A DNA stretch of 44,769 nt from Ruminococcaceae bacterium UBA1244 (GTDB taxonomy: Bacteria > Bacillota > Clostridia > Oscillospirales > Acutalibacteraceae). The DNA is taken from assembly GCA_002308635.1 (NCBI GenBank), contig DBWG01000096.1:937-45705 (forward strand). The letters run 5' to 3'. The position numbers were made by a program, and so were the translations under genes. Under the pieces are notes generated by a model. It saw nothing but the letters and a program-made list of their open reading frames with translations, was not told where the DNA came from and did no database searches. This document shows, in pieces, positions 6,649 to 15,008 of this stretch; position 1 is the stretch's first letter; each line of letters opens with the position of its first letter.

Positions 6649-8694
6649 ATGAAAAAATGGATAAGACCGGAACTCGACAGAAAAATAGTCAGGGAGATCG
6701 CAGAGCAGTATGATATCCCGGTCTTTACCGCCATGCTCCTGACAATCAGGGGCATAACCGATAAGGACAGTATAGAAAGATACTTTGATATGAGCGGAAA
6801 GCTCGGCGACCCGTTCAGCATCAAGGACATGGACAAGGCTGTGAAAAGGATAAAAACGGCAGTCATGCTGGGACAGAAAATATGCGTCTACGGAGATTAT
6901 GACTGTGACGGCGTAACATCTGCCGCTTTGCTTTATTCATATCTCCAATCGGCTGCTGCGGATGTGATATGCTATATCCCCGACAGGAACTCGGAAGGCT
7001 ACGGTATGAACACCGGCGCTGTCGATAAGCTGAAGGAACAGGGCGTTGAGCTGATAGTTACCGTCGATAACGGTATATCTGCGATAGACGAGATATTCTA
7101 TGCCGGAAAGCTCGGCATAGACGTTGTTGTTACCGATCACCACAAGCCCCGTGAGGTGCTGCCGAATGCCGCAGCAGTCGTTGACCCTCACAGACCTGAC
7201 GATACATCAGGATTCAAGGATTACTGCGGAGCAGGACTTGCACTCATGCTTGCGGCAGCTCTTGAAGGCGATGATTTTATTATAACAGAGAACTATTCCG
7301 ATCTTGCCGCATTCGGTACGATAGCCGACCTCGTGCCTCTCTGCGGAGAAAACCGTATGATAGTAAAGACGGGGCTTCTCCACATCCGCAACAGTGAACG
7401 TCAGGGAATAGTGAGCCTTATAGAACAGGCTCAGATCGACAAGATAAATGCCGGAAACGTTGCTTTCAAGCTTGCGCCCCGCATAAACGCCGCAGGCCGT
7501 CTCGGTTCTCCTTATGACGCTCTGGAGCTTCTTCTCACTGAGGACGAGGATACCGCAGGAAGGATCGCCGCAGAGCTTGGCGCACTCAATACGGAGCGTC
7601 AGTCCATCGAAAACAGGATATTTGAAGAGATAGTCCGGATGCTCGAAAAGGATCCCGAACTGTCATATTACCGTGTGCTGGTAGTTTCATCTGCCGGCTG
7701 GAATCCGGGCGTTATCGGTATCGCAGCCTCTAAGGTGACAGAAAAATATGGAAAGCCCTGCATCATAATCAGCGAGGACGGCGATGTCTGCAAGGCTTCC
7801 GCAAGGAGCATACCGGAGTTTTCGATCGTTGACGCAATATTTGCCTGTTCGGAACTGCTCGAAAAATTCGGCGGTCATCCGATGGCGGCAGGTCTCAGCA
7901 TAAAAAAAGAGAGAATAAATGATTTCAGAAAAATGATAAACGACTATGCGGACGCTCTTCCCGAAATGCCGCTCATGCCGGTGAAGATCGACTGCAACCT
8001 TAACCCGGATACCATAGTCATAGACATGGTACACCAGCTCCGGGCATTTGAGCCGTTTGGCTATGGCAATCCGAAGCCGGTCTTCGGCATAACTAACATG
8101 AAGCTGGAAAAAATTATGCCTCTCTCCGGCGGCAAGCACCTGAAGCTCATAGTATCACGGGGAAAATCAAGACTCAGCCTTGTAAGATTTTCCGTAACGC
8201 CGGAGGAGTTCCCTTATCCCGAAGGATGTACTCTTGACTTTGCGGTAATGATAGATGTAAGCATCTATCAGCAGAAGGAATACCTTTCACTTGTTGTTAA
8301 GGAGATCATTCCGTCAGGCTTTGACGCCGAAAAGGAAATGAAGGAAGTACAGCTTTACGAGCAGTACCTCAGAGGGATAATAAGTCCTGATCTGTCGGAT
8401 AAATACCCGACCCGTGAAGAATTTGCGGCGGTATATCTTTACATTAAAAAGAATCCATACAAGCTTTATACGATAGATTCCGTTCTTACATCACTTTCCC
8501 CTTTGCGGTTGGGGGCATTCAAACTGCTTGCGATACTCGATATTCTTAAAGAGCTGAGGCTCATCAGCTATTCCCGAAGCGCAGACGAGCTGACCGTCAG
8601 TATCTGTGCCGGAGCAGGAAAAGCCGATCTCCAAAGCTCAGGAATATACAAAAGATTAAAGGAGGATACAGATTATGCCGGAAAGAAATCTTAA
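6649..8694 (+). CDS. recJ: single-stranded-DNA-specific 5'-3' exonuclease RecJ
   Basis: This encodes 681 residues. RecJ degrades single-stranded DNA from the 5' end in recombinational and mismatch repair. The DHH phosphoesterase core is clear: YGDYDCDG at about residues 81-88, VTVDNGIS, and TDHH at 162-165. The DHHA1 motif GGHPMAAG is at 408-415. An OB-like region and a C-terminal extension typical of Firmicutes follow. GGTGA precedes the ATG. The last 20 bases overlap relA, whose ribosome site lies inside recJ, so the two are probably translationally coupled. Confidence 0.95.
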   Translation: MKKWIRPELDRKIVREIAEQYDIPVFTAMLLTIRGITDKDSIERYFDMSGKLGDPFSIKDMDKAVKRIKTAVMLGQKICVYGDYDCDGVTSAALLYSYLQSAAADVICYIPDRNSEGYGMNTGAVDKLKEQGVELIVTVDNGISAIDEIFYAGKLGIDVVVTDHHKPREVLPNAAAVVDPHRPDDTSGFKDYCGAGLALMLAAALEGDDFIITENYSDLAAFGTIADLVPLCGENRMIVKTGLLHIRNSERQGIVSLIEQAQIDKINAGNVAFKLAPRINAAGRLGSPYDALELLLTEDEDTAGRIAAELGALNTERQSIENRIFEEIVRMLEKDPELSYYRVLVVSSAGWNPGVIGIAASKVTEKYGKPCIIISEDGDVCKASARSIPEFSIVDAIFACSELLEKFGGHPMAAGLSIKKERINDFRKMINDYADALPEMPLMPVKIDCNLNPDTIVIDMVHQLRAFEPFGYGNPKPVFGITNMKLEKIMPLSGGKHLKLIVSRGKSRLSLVRFSVTPEEFPYPEGCTLDFAVMIDVSIYQQKEYLSLVVKEIIPSGFDAEKEMKEVQLYEQYLRGIISPDLSDKYPTREEFAAVYLYIKKNPYKLYTIDSVLTSLSPLRLGAFKLLAILDILKELRLISYSRSADELTVSICAGAGKADLQSSGIYKRLKEDTDYAGKKS

Positions 8695-10855
8695 ATACTA
8701 TCAGGACTACCACGAACTTGTTGAACTGATGAAAAAGGCGGACCACAGCTATGACTTTGACCTGATCGAAAAGGCATATAATTTTGCCGAAGAAAAACAC
8801 GGAGACCAGAGAAGAGCATCCGGAATACCGTATATCCTTCACCCGACTTCCGTTGCCTGCATACTTGCGGAGCTGGGAATGGATTCCGCATCCATAGCGG
8901 CGGCGCTTCTTCACGATGTTGTTGAGGACACCCCCGTAACGCTTGATGATGTAACTCACCTTTTCGGAAAAGAGATCGCAGAGCTGATCGACGGCGTAAC
9001 AAAGTTGGGAAAGATACCGTACTCTTCGAGAGAGGAACAGCAGGCAGAAAATATCCGCAAAATGCTCATCGCAATGTCCAATGACATAAGGGTCATAATC
9101 ATAAAGCTTGCCGACAGACTTCACAATATGCGTACACTCGAATGTATGAAGGAACAGCACCGCCGTGACAAGGCGCTTGAAGTCATGGAGGTATACGCTC
9201 CCATAGCTCACCGACTTGGTATCAGAGCGATAAAGGAAGAGCTTGAAGACCTCTCCATCCGCTACCTTGACCCGATAGGCTACACCGAGATCGAACACCA
9301 GCTTGAAAAGCGAAGCAAGGACAGACTGAACTTTGTTGCCGAAATAAAACAGGCAATATATGACCGCCTTAAAAATGAGATCAATAACGTATATATTTCC
9401 GGACGTGTAAAGAGTATCCACGGCATCTACAAAAAGACCTTTATGAAGGGCAAGACCATGGATCAGATATTCGATATCTTTGCCGTCAGAGTAATAGTCG
9501 ATAGTGTTGCCGACTGCTATAATGTCCTCGGCATCGTACACGATATGTACAAGCCTCTCCCGAACCGCTTCAAGGACTATATCTCCACTCCGAAGCCGAA
9601 TATGTACCAGTCGCTCCACACCACCGTTATCGGAAAAGAGGGCATACCCTTTGAGATACAGATACGCACATGGGAAATGCACTACACCGCTGAATACGGT
9701 ATCGCCGCACACTGGAAATACAAAGAGGGCATCACAAAGAAGGATTCCCTTGACGAGCGCCTTGCATGGATACGCAAAATGCTGGAGAACCAGAGCGACA
9801 ATGATTCCACCGATATCGTCCGCACCATAAAAATGGACCTTGTTCCGGAGGAAGTGTTCATATTCACTCCAAAGGGCGATGTTATCAATCTTCCTATGGG
9901 TGCTACCGTCATAGATGTTGCCTATGCGATACACAGCGGAGTCGGCAACAGGATGATCGGCGCAAAGGTAGACAAGCGTATCGTTCCGATAGACTATAAA
10001 GTAAAAACAGGCGAGATCGTTGAGATAATCACCACCAAGGAAGAAGGCGGTCCAAAGCGTGACTGGCTCAACATCGTAAAGACCAGCGAAGCAAGAAGCA
10101 AGATACGCCTTTGGTTCAAGCGTGAAAAACGTGACGAAAATATCGTTGAAGGCAGGACACAGCTTGAAACGGAGTTCCGCCGCCTGAATATACACATTCC
10201 TGAGAAGGAGCTTGAAGATTTCCTTGCCGACACCATCCGCAAACAGAACTGCAATTCCCTCGAGGACTTTTACGCATCTATCGGCTACGGCGGAGTACAG
10301 CTCTGGAGGATACTCCCGAAGCTCAAAGAGGAATACATCAAAAAATACACCGAAACCGAGCCTGCACCCGTTGTTATAAAAGAGCCTGTCCGCAGGAAGA
10401 TCAGCGGAGGCGTTCACATTGAAGGAATAGATGACTGTCTCGTAAAATATTCACGCTGCTGCAATCCTCTTCCGGGTGATGACATAATCGGCTTCATAAC
10501 AAGGGGCTACGGTGTTTCCATTCACAAGCGCACCTGTTCAAACGTGCCGAAGGATCTTGCCGAATGTTCGGAACCCGAAAGATGGGTAAAAGCGGAATGG
10601 GCAGATCAGATCACAAACGAGACCTTCCAGTCCACACTTCAGATCACAGCCGCCGACAGGACGGGTCTTCTTGCCGACATCACCAACCAGCTTTCTGCTC
10701 TTCACCTGTTCATACATTCCCTCAATTCAAGAGAGGTCAAGAACGGCATGGCATTTATTGAAGTTTCCATCACCGTCAACAGCATCAACCATCTCAAAAT
10801 GGTCATAAGCCGTCTCAGCGGCATAAACGGCATCGTTTCTATAGGAAGAACATAA
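8675..10855 (+). CDS. relA: bifunctional (p)ppGpp synthetase/hydrolase RelA/SpoT
   Basis: This encodes 726 residues, the full-length Rel type. It makes and degrades the alarmone (p)ppGpp on ribosomes stalled by amino-acid starvation. The HD hydrolase domain has His56 (ILHP) and HDVVED at 80-85. The synthetase domain has RFKDYIS at about 298-304, the RXKD form found in bifunctional Rel enzymes, plus NMYQSLHTTV. A TGS domain (VFIFTPKGDVINLP) is near 394-455, a conserved-cysteine domain (YSRCCNPLPGDDIIGF) is near 590, and an ACT domain ends the protein. AAAGGAGG lies 9 bases before the ATG at 8675. It overlaps recJ and is followed by dtd. Confidence 0.97.
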   Translation: MPERNLKYYQDYHELVELMKKADHSYDFDLIEKAYNFAEEKHGDQRRASGIPYILHPTSVACILAELGMDSASIAAALLHDVVEDTPVTLDDVTHLFGKEIAELIDGVTKLGKIPYSSREEQQAENIRKMLIAMSNDIRVIIIKLADRLHNMRTLECMKEQHRRDKALEVMEVYAPIAHRLGIRAIKEELEDLSIRYLDPIGYTEIEHQLEKRSKDRLNFVAEIKQAIYDRLKNEINNVYISGRVKSIHGIYKKTFMKGKTMDQIFDIFAVRVIVDSVADCYNVLGIVHDMYKPLPNRFKDYISTPKPNMYQSLHTTVIGKEGIPFEIQIRTWEMHYTAEYGIAAHWKYKEGITKKDSLDERLAWIRKMLENQSDNDSTDIVRTIKMDLVPEEVFIFTPKGDVINLPMGATVIDVAYAIHSGVGNRMIGAKVDKRIVPIDYKVKTGEIVEIITTKEEGGPKRDWLNIVKTSEARSKIRLWFKREKRDENIVEGRTQLETEFRRLNIHIPEKELEDFLADTIRKQNCNSLEDFYASIGYGGVQLWRILPKLKEEYIKKYTETEPAPVVIKEPVRRKISGGVHIEGIDDCLVKYSRCCNPLPGDDIIGFITRGYGVSIHKRTCSNVPKDLAECSEPERWVKAEWADQITNETFQSTLQITAADRTGLLADITNQLSALHLFIHSLNSREVKNGMAFIEVSITVNSINHLKMVISRLSGINGIVSIGRT

Positions 10856-10900
10856 GTATTGAACAGTTGAAAATGGAAAGTTTTTGACAGGAAGGATAAA

Positions 10901-11353
10901 ATGAAAGCAGTAATACAAAGAGTTACGGAATGTTCCGTCACAGTTGAAGGGAAAATTACAGGACAGATCAAAGACGGTTTCCTGATACTGCTCGGCGTGG
11001 AACAGGAGGATACAAAAATACAGGCGGAAAAGCTTTCCGCCAAGATCGCAGGACTGCGCATCTTCACTGACGAGAATGACAAAATGAACCTCTCTCTTGC
11101 CGATATCGGCGGAGGGGTTCTTGTCGTGTCTAATTTTACTCTCTGCGCAAACTGCCGCAAGGGAAGGAGACCTAACTTTGAAGCCGCCGCCAGACCTGAG
11201 ACCGCCGAACCGCTGTATGAATATTTCTGTGAGTGTATGCACAAAAACGGTATAGAAACAGTGGAAAGAGGTATTTTCGGTGCAGATATGAAGGTGTCGC
11301 TTCTTAATGACGGCCCCGTTACACTCGTGATAGATACAAAAGACCTTGCATAA
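10901..11353 (+). CDS. dtd: D-aminoacyl-tRNA deacylase Dtd
   Basis: This encodes 150 residues, the usual Dtd length. It hydrolyses D-amino acids from mischarged tRNA. The start MKAVIQRVTECSVTV and the C-terminal NDGPVTLVIDT (the GPxT active-site motif) match the family. The other active-site motif, normally SQFTL, reads SNFTL here, followed by KGRRPNF. AGGAAGG lies upstream of the ATG. It follows relA by 45 bases, the standard rel-dtd pairing of Firmicutes. Confidence 0.95.
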   Translation: MKAVIQRVTECSVTVEGKITGQIKDGFLILLGVEQEDTKIQAEKLSAKIAGLRIFTDENDKMNLSLADIGGGVLVVSNFTLCANCRKGRRPNFEAAARPETAEPLYEYFCECMHKNGIETVERGIFGADMKVSLLNDGPVTLVIDTKDLA

Positions 11354-11374
11354 AAAACGAAAGAGGAAAGAACC

Positions 11375-12013
11375 ATGATAAAAACAGAATGTTATCCGCT
11401 CGGGGTGTTGGCGGCAAACTGCTATTTTGTATATGATGCCGAAAACGGTGTCTCTCTGCTTATTGACCCCGGAACACTGTCTGACAGGCTTGAACAGAGA
11501 ATAAACGAGTTCGGCGCTGACAAGCTCAAATACATACTTCTTACTCACGGTCATTTTGACCATATCGGAGGAGCCGCATATTTCAAAAGAAAATTTCCGG
11601 AGGCTGAGATAGTCATTGGTGAGGACGAGGCTGAATTCACAACAAATCCAAGACTCAGTCTCGGTGATTTCTTTGACCTTGAGATCGAATGTTTCAAGCC
11701 GGATATTCTCGTAAACGAGGGCGATGAACTGCCTTTCGGAAAGGAAAAAATTTCCGTTCTGTCCACTCCCGGACATACAAAGGGCGGTGTGTGCTATATC
11801 ATCGGCGGCAGCATATATACGGGAGATACCCTTATCAGCGGCACTACCGGAAGAACCGACTTCCCGACAGGAAGCGTCCGCCAGATGTACGACTCTATGG
11901 CAAAGCTTGCGTCAATACCCGATGACCTTGCAGTATACTGCGGTCACGGCGAAAGCTCTACCCTTGAGTACGAAAAAATATACAATGTCTTTATGAGGAA
12001 ATTTGAATCATGA
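11375..12013 (+). CDS. MBL-fold (glyoxalase II-like) metallo-hydrolase
   Basis: This encodes 212 residues. It has the metallo-beta-lactamase-fold metal motifs THGHFDHIGG (HxHxDH), TPGHTKGG, TGDTL and YCGHG. Its short length is that of the YqgX-type hydroxyacylglutathione-hydrolase-like enzymes found beside relA and dtd in many Firmicutes. The substrate is unknown. Its TGA stop overlaps the hemZ ATG (ATGA at 12010-12013), so translation is probably coupled. Confidence 0.9.
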   Translation: MIKTECYPLGVLAANCYFVYDAENGVSLLIDPGTLSDRLEQRINEFGADKLKYILLTHGHFDHIGGAAYFKRKFPEAEIVIGEDEAEFTTNPRLSLGDFFDLEIECFKPDILVNEGDELPFGKEKISVLSTPGHTKGGVCYIIGGSIYTGDTLISGTTGRTDFPTGSVRQMYDSMAKLASIPDDLAVYCGHGESSTLEYEKIYNVFMRKFES

Positions 12014-13506
12014 CGATCTATATTGACCATCAGTTCCACTATGAATCCGAAAACTTAGTCCGGCTGTTTTTCCCTAACGACAAAATAACCGTTGTACATG
12101 AGATACCGGAAGAAAAGGAAATACCTTATATCGTTTCGTCGATAAAATCCGGAGAGAATGAAACGTATATTTCGATAATGCTGCAAACGGAGGACTTTTC
12201 AGCGCATGACGAAAAAACTCTGACAAACGTGAAGGATGATTTTGAAAAAACTGTCGAAAGAGAGATGGCTGTCTGCCTTTACGGACTGCTCACAAAGCTG
12301 ACAGGAAAGATACAGCCCTGGGGAATACTCACAGGAGTGCGCCCGATAAAGCTTTTCAGGCGGCTCTGTGAACAGGGCGGTGAGGACTATGCAAAGGATT
12401 ATTTCCGGAGCAGGCTTCTTGTGTCCGAAGAAAAGACGGCTCTCAGTGCCGTGACGGAAAAGTACGAAAAGAAAATACTTTCACTCAGCAGACCGAGATC
12501 ATTCAGTCTGTATGTTTCCATACCGTTTTGTCCGTCAAGGTGTTCGTACTGCTCGTTTGTGTCCCAGTCCATAGAAAGCGCAAAAAAGCTGATAGAGCCT
12601 TATGTGGAGCTTTTGTGCAGGGAAATTGAAGAGACGGCGGAGATATCAAAGGAGTGCGGGCTTGTTTTGGAGAGCGTTTATATCGGCGGAGGAACGCCAA
12701 CAACTCTCAGCGCCGTACAGATGAAAAAACTGCTCGATACCATAAGAAACAGCTTTGATATGACCACCTGCCGTGAATTCACGGTCGAAGCCGGACGGCC
12801 TGATACTATCGACAGCGAAAAACTATCCGCCATACTCGAAGGAGGCGCCGACAGGATAAGCATAAATCCCCAGACACTCAATGATTCCGTTCTCGAGGTT
12901 ATAGGAAGAAAACATACCTCGGCTCAGACGCTCGAAGCGTTTGAACTGGCAAGAAAAGCAGGATTCAGACATATCAATATGGATCTGATAGCGGGACTGC
13001 CGACAGAGAGCGTTGAAAGCTTTGTTTCCACCCTTGACAGGATATGTGAGATTGACCCTGAGAGCATTACAGTACATACGCTTGCGATGAAGCGCTCATC
13101 ACGGCTGACGCTTCAGGGAACAAAGACCGATACCGAAAAAGAGCCGCCTGCCGCTCAGATGCTCAGATATGCGGAAAAGAAGCTCGCCGAAAGCGGATAT
13201 CATCCATACTACCTCTACCGCCAGACACGCATGGAAGGCAATCTTGAAAACGTCGGCTGGTCAAAAGAGGGCTTTGACGGTCTGTATAACGTCTTTGTGA
13301 TGGACGAAACACATACTATACTCGGCTGCGGTGCGGGAGCGGTCACAAAACTCAAAAAGCCCGCTTCAGAGTCGCTTGAACGAATATTTAACTACAAATA
13401 CCCGTATGAATATATAGGCGGCTTTGAAGAAATGCTCCGCAGAAAGGAAAGGGTGAAGTCATTCTATGCTGAACTGGCTGAATACATATCGCAGATATGC
13501 CTGTGA
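12010..13506 (+). CDS. hemZ: HemZ-type radical SAM protein (coproporphyrinogen dehydrogenase-like)
   Basis: This encodes 498 residues. The radical SAM cluster motif is Cys174-x3-Cys178-x2-Cys181 (CPSRCSYC). It is followed by YIGGGTPTTL and INPQTLND, as in the HemN/HemZ group. A long N-terminal region before the radical SAM core (residues 1-165, including GILTGVRPIKL) distinguishes HemZ from HemN and HemW. The proposed reaction is oxygen-independent decarboxylation of coproporphyrinogen III, though the activity of HemZ proteins is poorly established and no other haem genes are in this window. It overlaps both neighbours. Confidence 0.88.
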   Translation: MTIYIDHQFHYESENLVRLFFPNDKITVVHEIPEEKEIPYIVSSIKSGENETYISIMLQTEDFSAHDEKTLTNVKDDFEKTVEREMAVCLYGLLTKLTGKIQPWGILTGVRPIKLFRRLCEQGGEDYAKDYFRSRLLVSEEKTALSAVTEKYEKKILSLSRPRSFSLYVSIPFCPSRCSYCSFVSQSIESAKKLIEPYVELLCREIEETAEISKECGLVLESVYIGGGTPTTLSAVQMKKLLDTIRNSFDMTTCREFTVEAGRPDTIDSEKLSAILEGGADRISINPQTLNDSVLEVIGRKHTSAQTLEAFELARKAGFRHINMDLIAGLPTESVESFVSTLDRICEIDPESITVHTLAMKRSSRLTLQGTKTDTEKEPPAAQMLRYAEKKLAESGYHPYYLYRQTRMEGNLENVGWSKEGFDGLYNVFVMDETHTILGCGAGAVTKLKKPASESLERIFNYKYPYEYIGGFEEMLRRKERVKSFYAELAEYISQICL

Positions 13507-14428
13507 TATTGAACGGATAAACCTTGAAGCAAAGACGAATGCAAAGGATCTTATCCTGACCGCTGAAAAAATATTTCACAGCGATATCAGGCTCATTGTG
13601 GACAGGATAATGGCGATACCTGTAAAGCACCATATAGTTTTTCTTTCCGGTCCGTCAAGCAGCGGAAAGACCACCACCGGAAAAAAGCTCGCAGAAGAAT
13701 TTGAACGCAGGGGCTGTCATTCAATACTTGTTTCTATGGACGATTTTTATCTCGGCAAGGAAAAGATACGCATACTCCCGGACGGAAAGTATGATTTTGA
13801 ATCCGTCGAAGCACTCGACATCCCGCTGATGAAAAAATGCGTTGAGCAGATCGCAGAAACAGGAGAGTGCGACATCCCTGTATATGATTTTCACAACAGC
13901 CGCCGCAGCGGAAAGACACGCAGGATAAAATTAGAGGACGATTCCGTTGTGATAATCGAGGGCATCCATGCGCTCAATCCGATCTTTGACAGCACTATTC
14001 CCCGTGAATACGTCAGCAAGGTATATGTGAGCGTGAAACAGGGAATAAAAGATAATGAGGACTACGTTCTCACAAACCGTGAACTGCGTCTTATCAGGAG
14101 GATCATCCGTGACAACAGCTACAGGAACGCAAGTCCCGAAGAGATAATAAATATGTGGGGCGATGTTGTGGACGGCGAAATGAAAAATATCAGACCATAC
14201 CGCTACAACAGCGACTTTACGCTGAATACCATCCACATCTATGAGCCGTGCATTATGAAGGAACGTGTGATAAAACTGCTGTCAGGAGTCGATGCAGACA
14301 CTCCTGCCGGAAAGACCGCAGCACACCTCATAAGCTCGCTTGAAAGATTTGAGGGCATTGATCCCGCTCTTGTGCCGGAGAATTCACTCATCAGGGAATT
14401 TATCGGCGGCGGCAGCTACGTATATTAA
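13466..14428 (+). CDS. uridine kinase-like nucleoside kinase without a TGS domain
   Basis: This encodes 320 residues of the phosphoribulokinase/uridine kinase P-loop family. Walker A GPSSSGKTT is at 62-70, VSMDDFY follows, then YDFESVEALDIPLM and VVIIEGIHALNP. Clostridial homologues often carry an N-terminal TGS domain and reach about 550 residues; here only about 55 residues precede the P-loop. The ATG at 13466 overlaps the 3' end of hemZ by 41 bases, with GGAAAGGG upstream; no better in-frame start exists before residue 49. It probably phosphorylates a nucleoside; the exact substrate is unknown. It ends the recJ-relA co-directional run. Confidence 0.82.
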   Translation: MLNWLNTYRRYACDIERINLEAKTNAKDLILTAEKIFHSDIRLIVDRIMAIPVKHHIVFLSGPSSSGKTTTGKKLAEEFERRGCHSILVSMDDFYLGKEKIRILPDGKYDFESVEALDIPLMKKCVEQIAETGECDIPVYDFHNSRRSGKTRRIKLEDDSVVIIEGIHALNPIFDSTIPREYVSKVYVSVKQGIKDNEDYVLTNRELRLIRRIIRDNSYRNASPEEIINMWGDVVDGEMKNIRPYRYNSDFTLNTIHIYEPCIMKERVIKLLSGVDADTPAGKTAAHLISSLERFEGIDPALVPENSLIREFIGGGSYVY

Positions 14429-14458
14429 AAAAACCGTCAAATAATCACCGCTTGGGTA

Positions 14459-14487
14459 TTGCAGTATCAGTTCTAAGGTGATATAAT
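14459..14487 (+). promoter_or_regulatory. sigma-A promoter with extended -10
   Basis: TTGCAG (14459-14464), a 17-base spacer and TATAAT (14482-14487) preceded by TGA form an extended -10 promoter. It lies about 43 bases upstream of the zinc-ribbon gene at 14531 and may drive the sporulation and division block. Confidence 0.65.
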
Positions 14488-14530
14488 GACTTATTGTCTG
14501 AACTATTGAGATTGACAGGAGGATATGTTT

Positions 14531-14977
14531 ATGAGCGTAATGGAAGACGTTATTCTTAACGCAAAGACAGCTGTTGGTTCTGTCGGAAGGAAAGCCGGAG
14601 AGGTCATCGACCGCTCAAAGCTCAGGATAGCTGCTGTTGATATAAAGTCTGAACTTTCAGGCAAGTACCGTATGCTTGGAAGGCTTTATTATGAGTCCGA
14701 AACTACCGGAAAAAAATATGACGAGTCAATAAAAAAGCTTATTGAGACCATAACCGACCTTAATGAACAGCTTGCAGCCGTAAAAGAGGCGATCGCAGGC
14801 TCAGAAAAGAAGATCAGGTGTCCCGAATGTTCCGAATACAACCAGAAGGGTGCTGTGTTCTGCAGCAAGTGCGGGGCAAAGCTTTCTTCCGCAAAGCCGC
14901 CGTATGAAGACGACCAGACACAGGAGGAGCTTCTTGACTTTGCAGAGGAGATCGCAGACGAGGATATTGATATCTGA
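14531..14977 (+). CDS. helical zinc-ribbon protein
   Basis: This encodes 148 residues. ATG 14531 is preferred because AGGAGG is 8 bases upstream; the in-frame ATG at 14525 is only 2 bases from it. The N-terminal two thirds are a charged, probably coiled-coil helix (KLRIAAVDIKSELSGKYRML, ESIKKLIETITDLNEQL). A zinc ribbon CPEC..YNQKGAVFCSKCG follows at about 96-118, then an acidic tail (EELLDFAEEIADEDIDI). The family is common in Clostridia with unknown function. It leads the block that continues with the spoVB-like flippase. Confidence 0.75.
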   Translation: MSVMEDVILNAKTAVGSVGRKAGEVIDRSKLRIAAVDIKSELSGKYRMLGRLYYESETTGKKYDESIKKLIETITDLNEQLAAVKEAIAGSEKKIRCPECSEYNQKGAVFCSKCGAKLSSAKPPYEDDQTQEELLDFAEEIADEDIDI

Positions 14978-15008
14978 GACATCATGATTTTGGAAGGGAT
15001 GTGCTTTA

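Noticed and set aside
8597..10417. Long open frame (about 606 codons) on the minus strand opposite recJ/relA
   Set aside because: It lies antisense to relA, which has full HD, synthetase, TGS and ACT domains. The minus-strand translation is rich in Tyr, Phe and Cys with no domain, a typical shadow of a high-quality coding strand.
10727..11776. Minus-strand open frame of 349 codons opposite dtd and the MBL gene
   Set aside because: It is a shadow of two well-supported genes, with no ribosome site and no domain.
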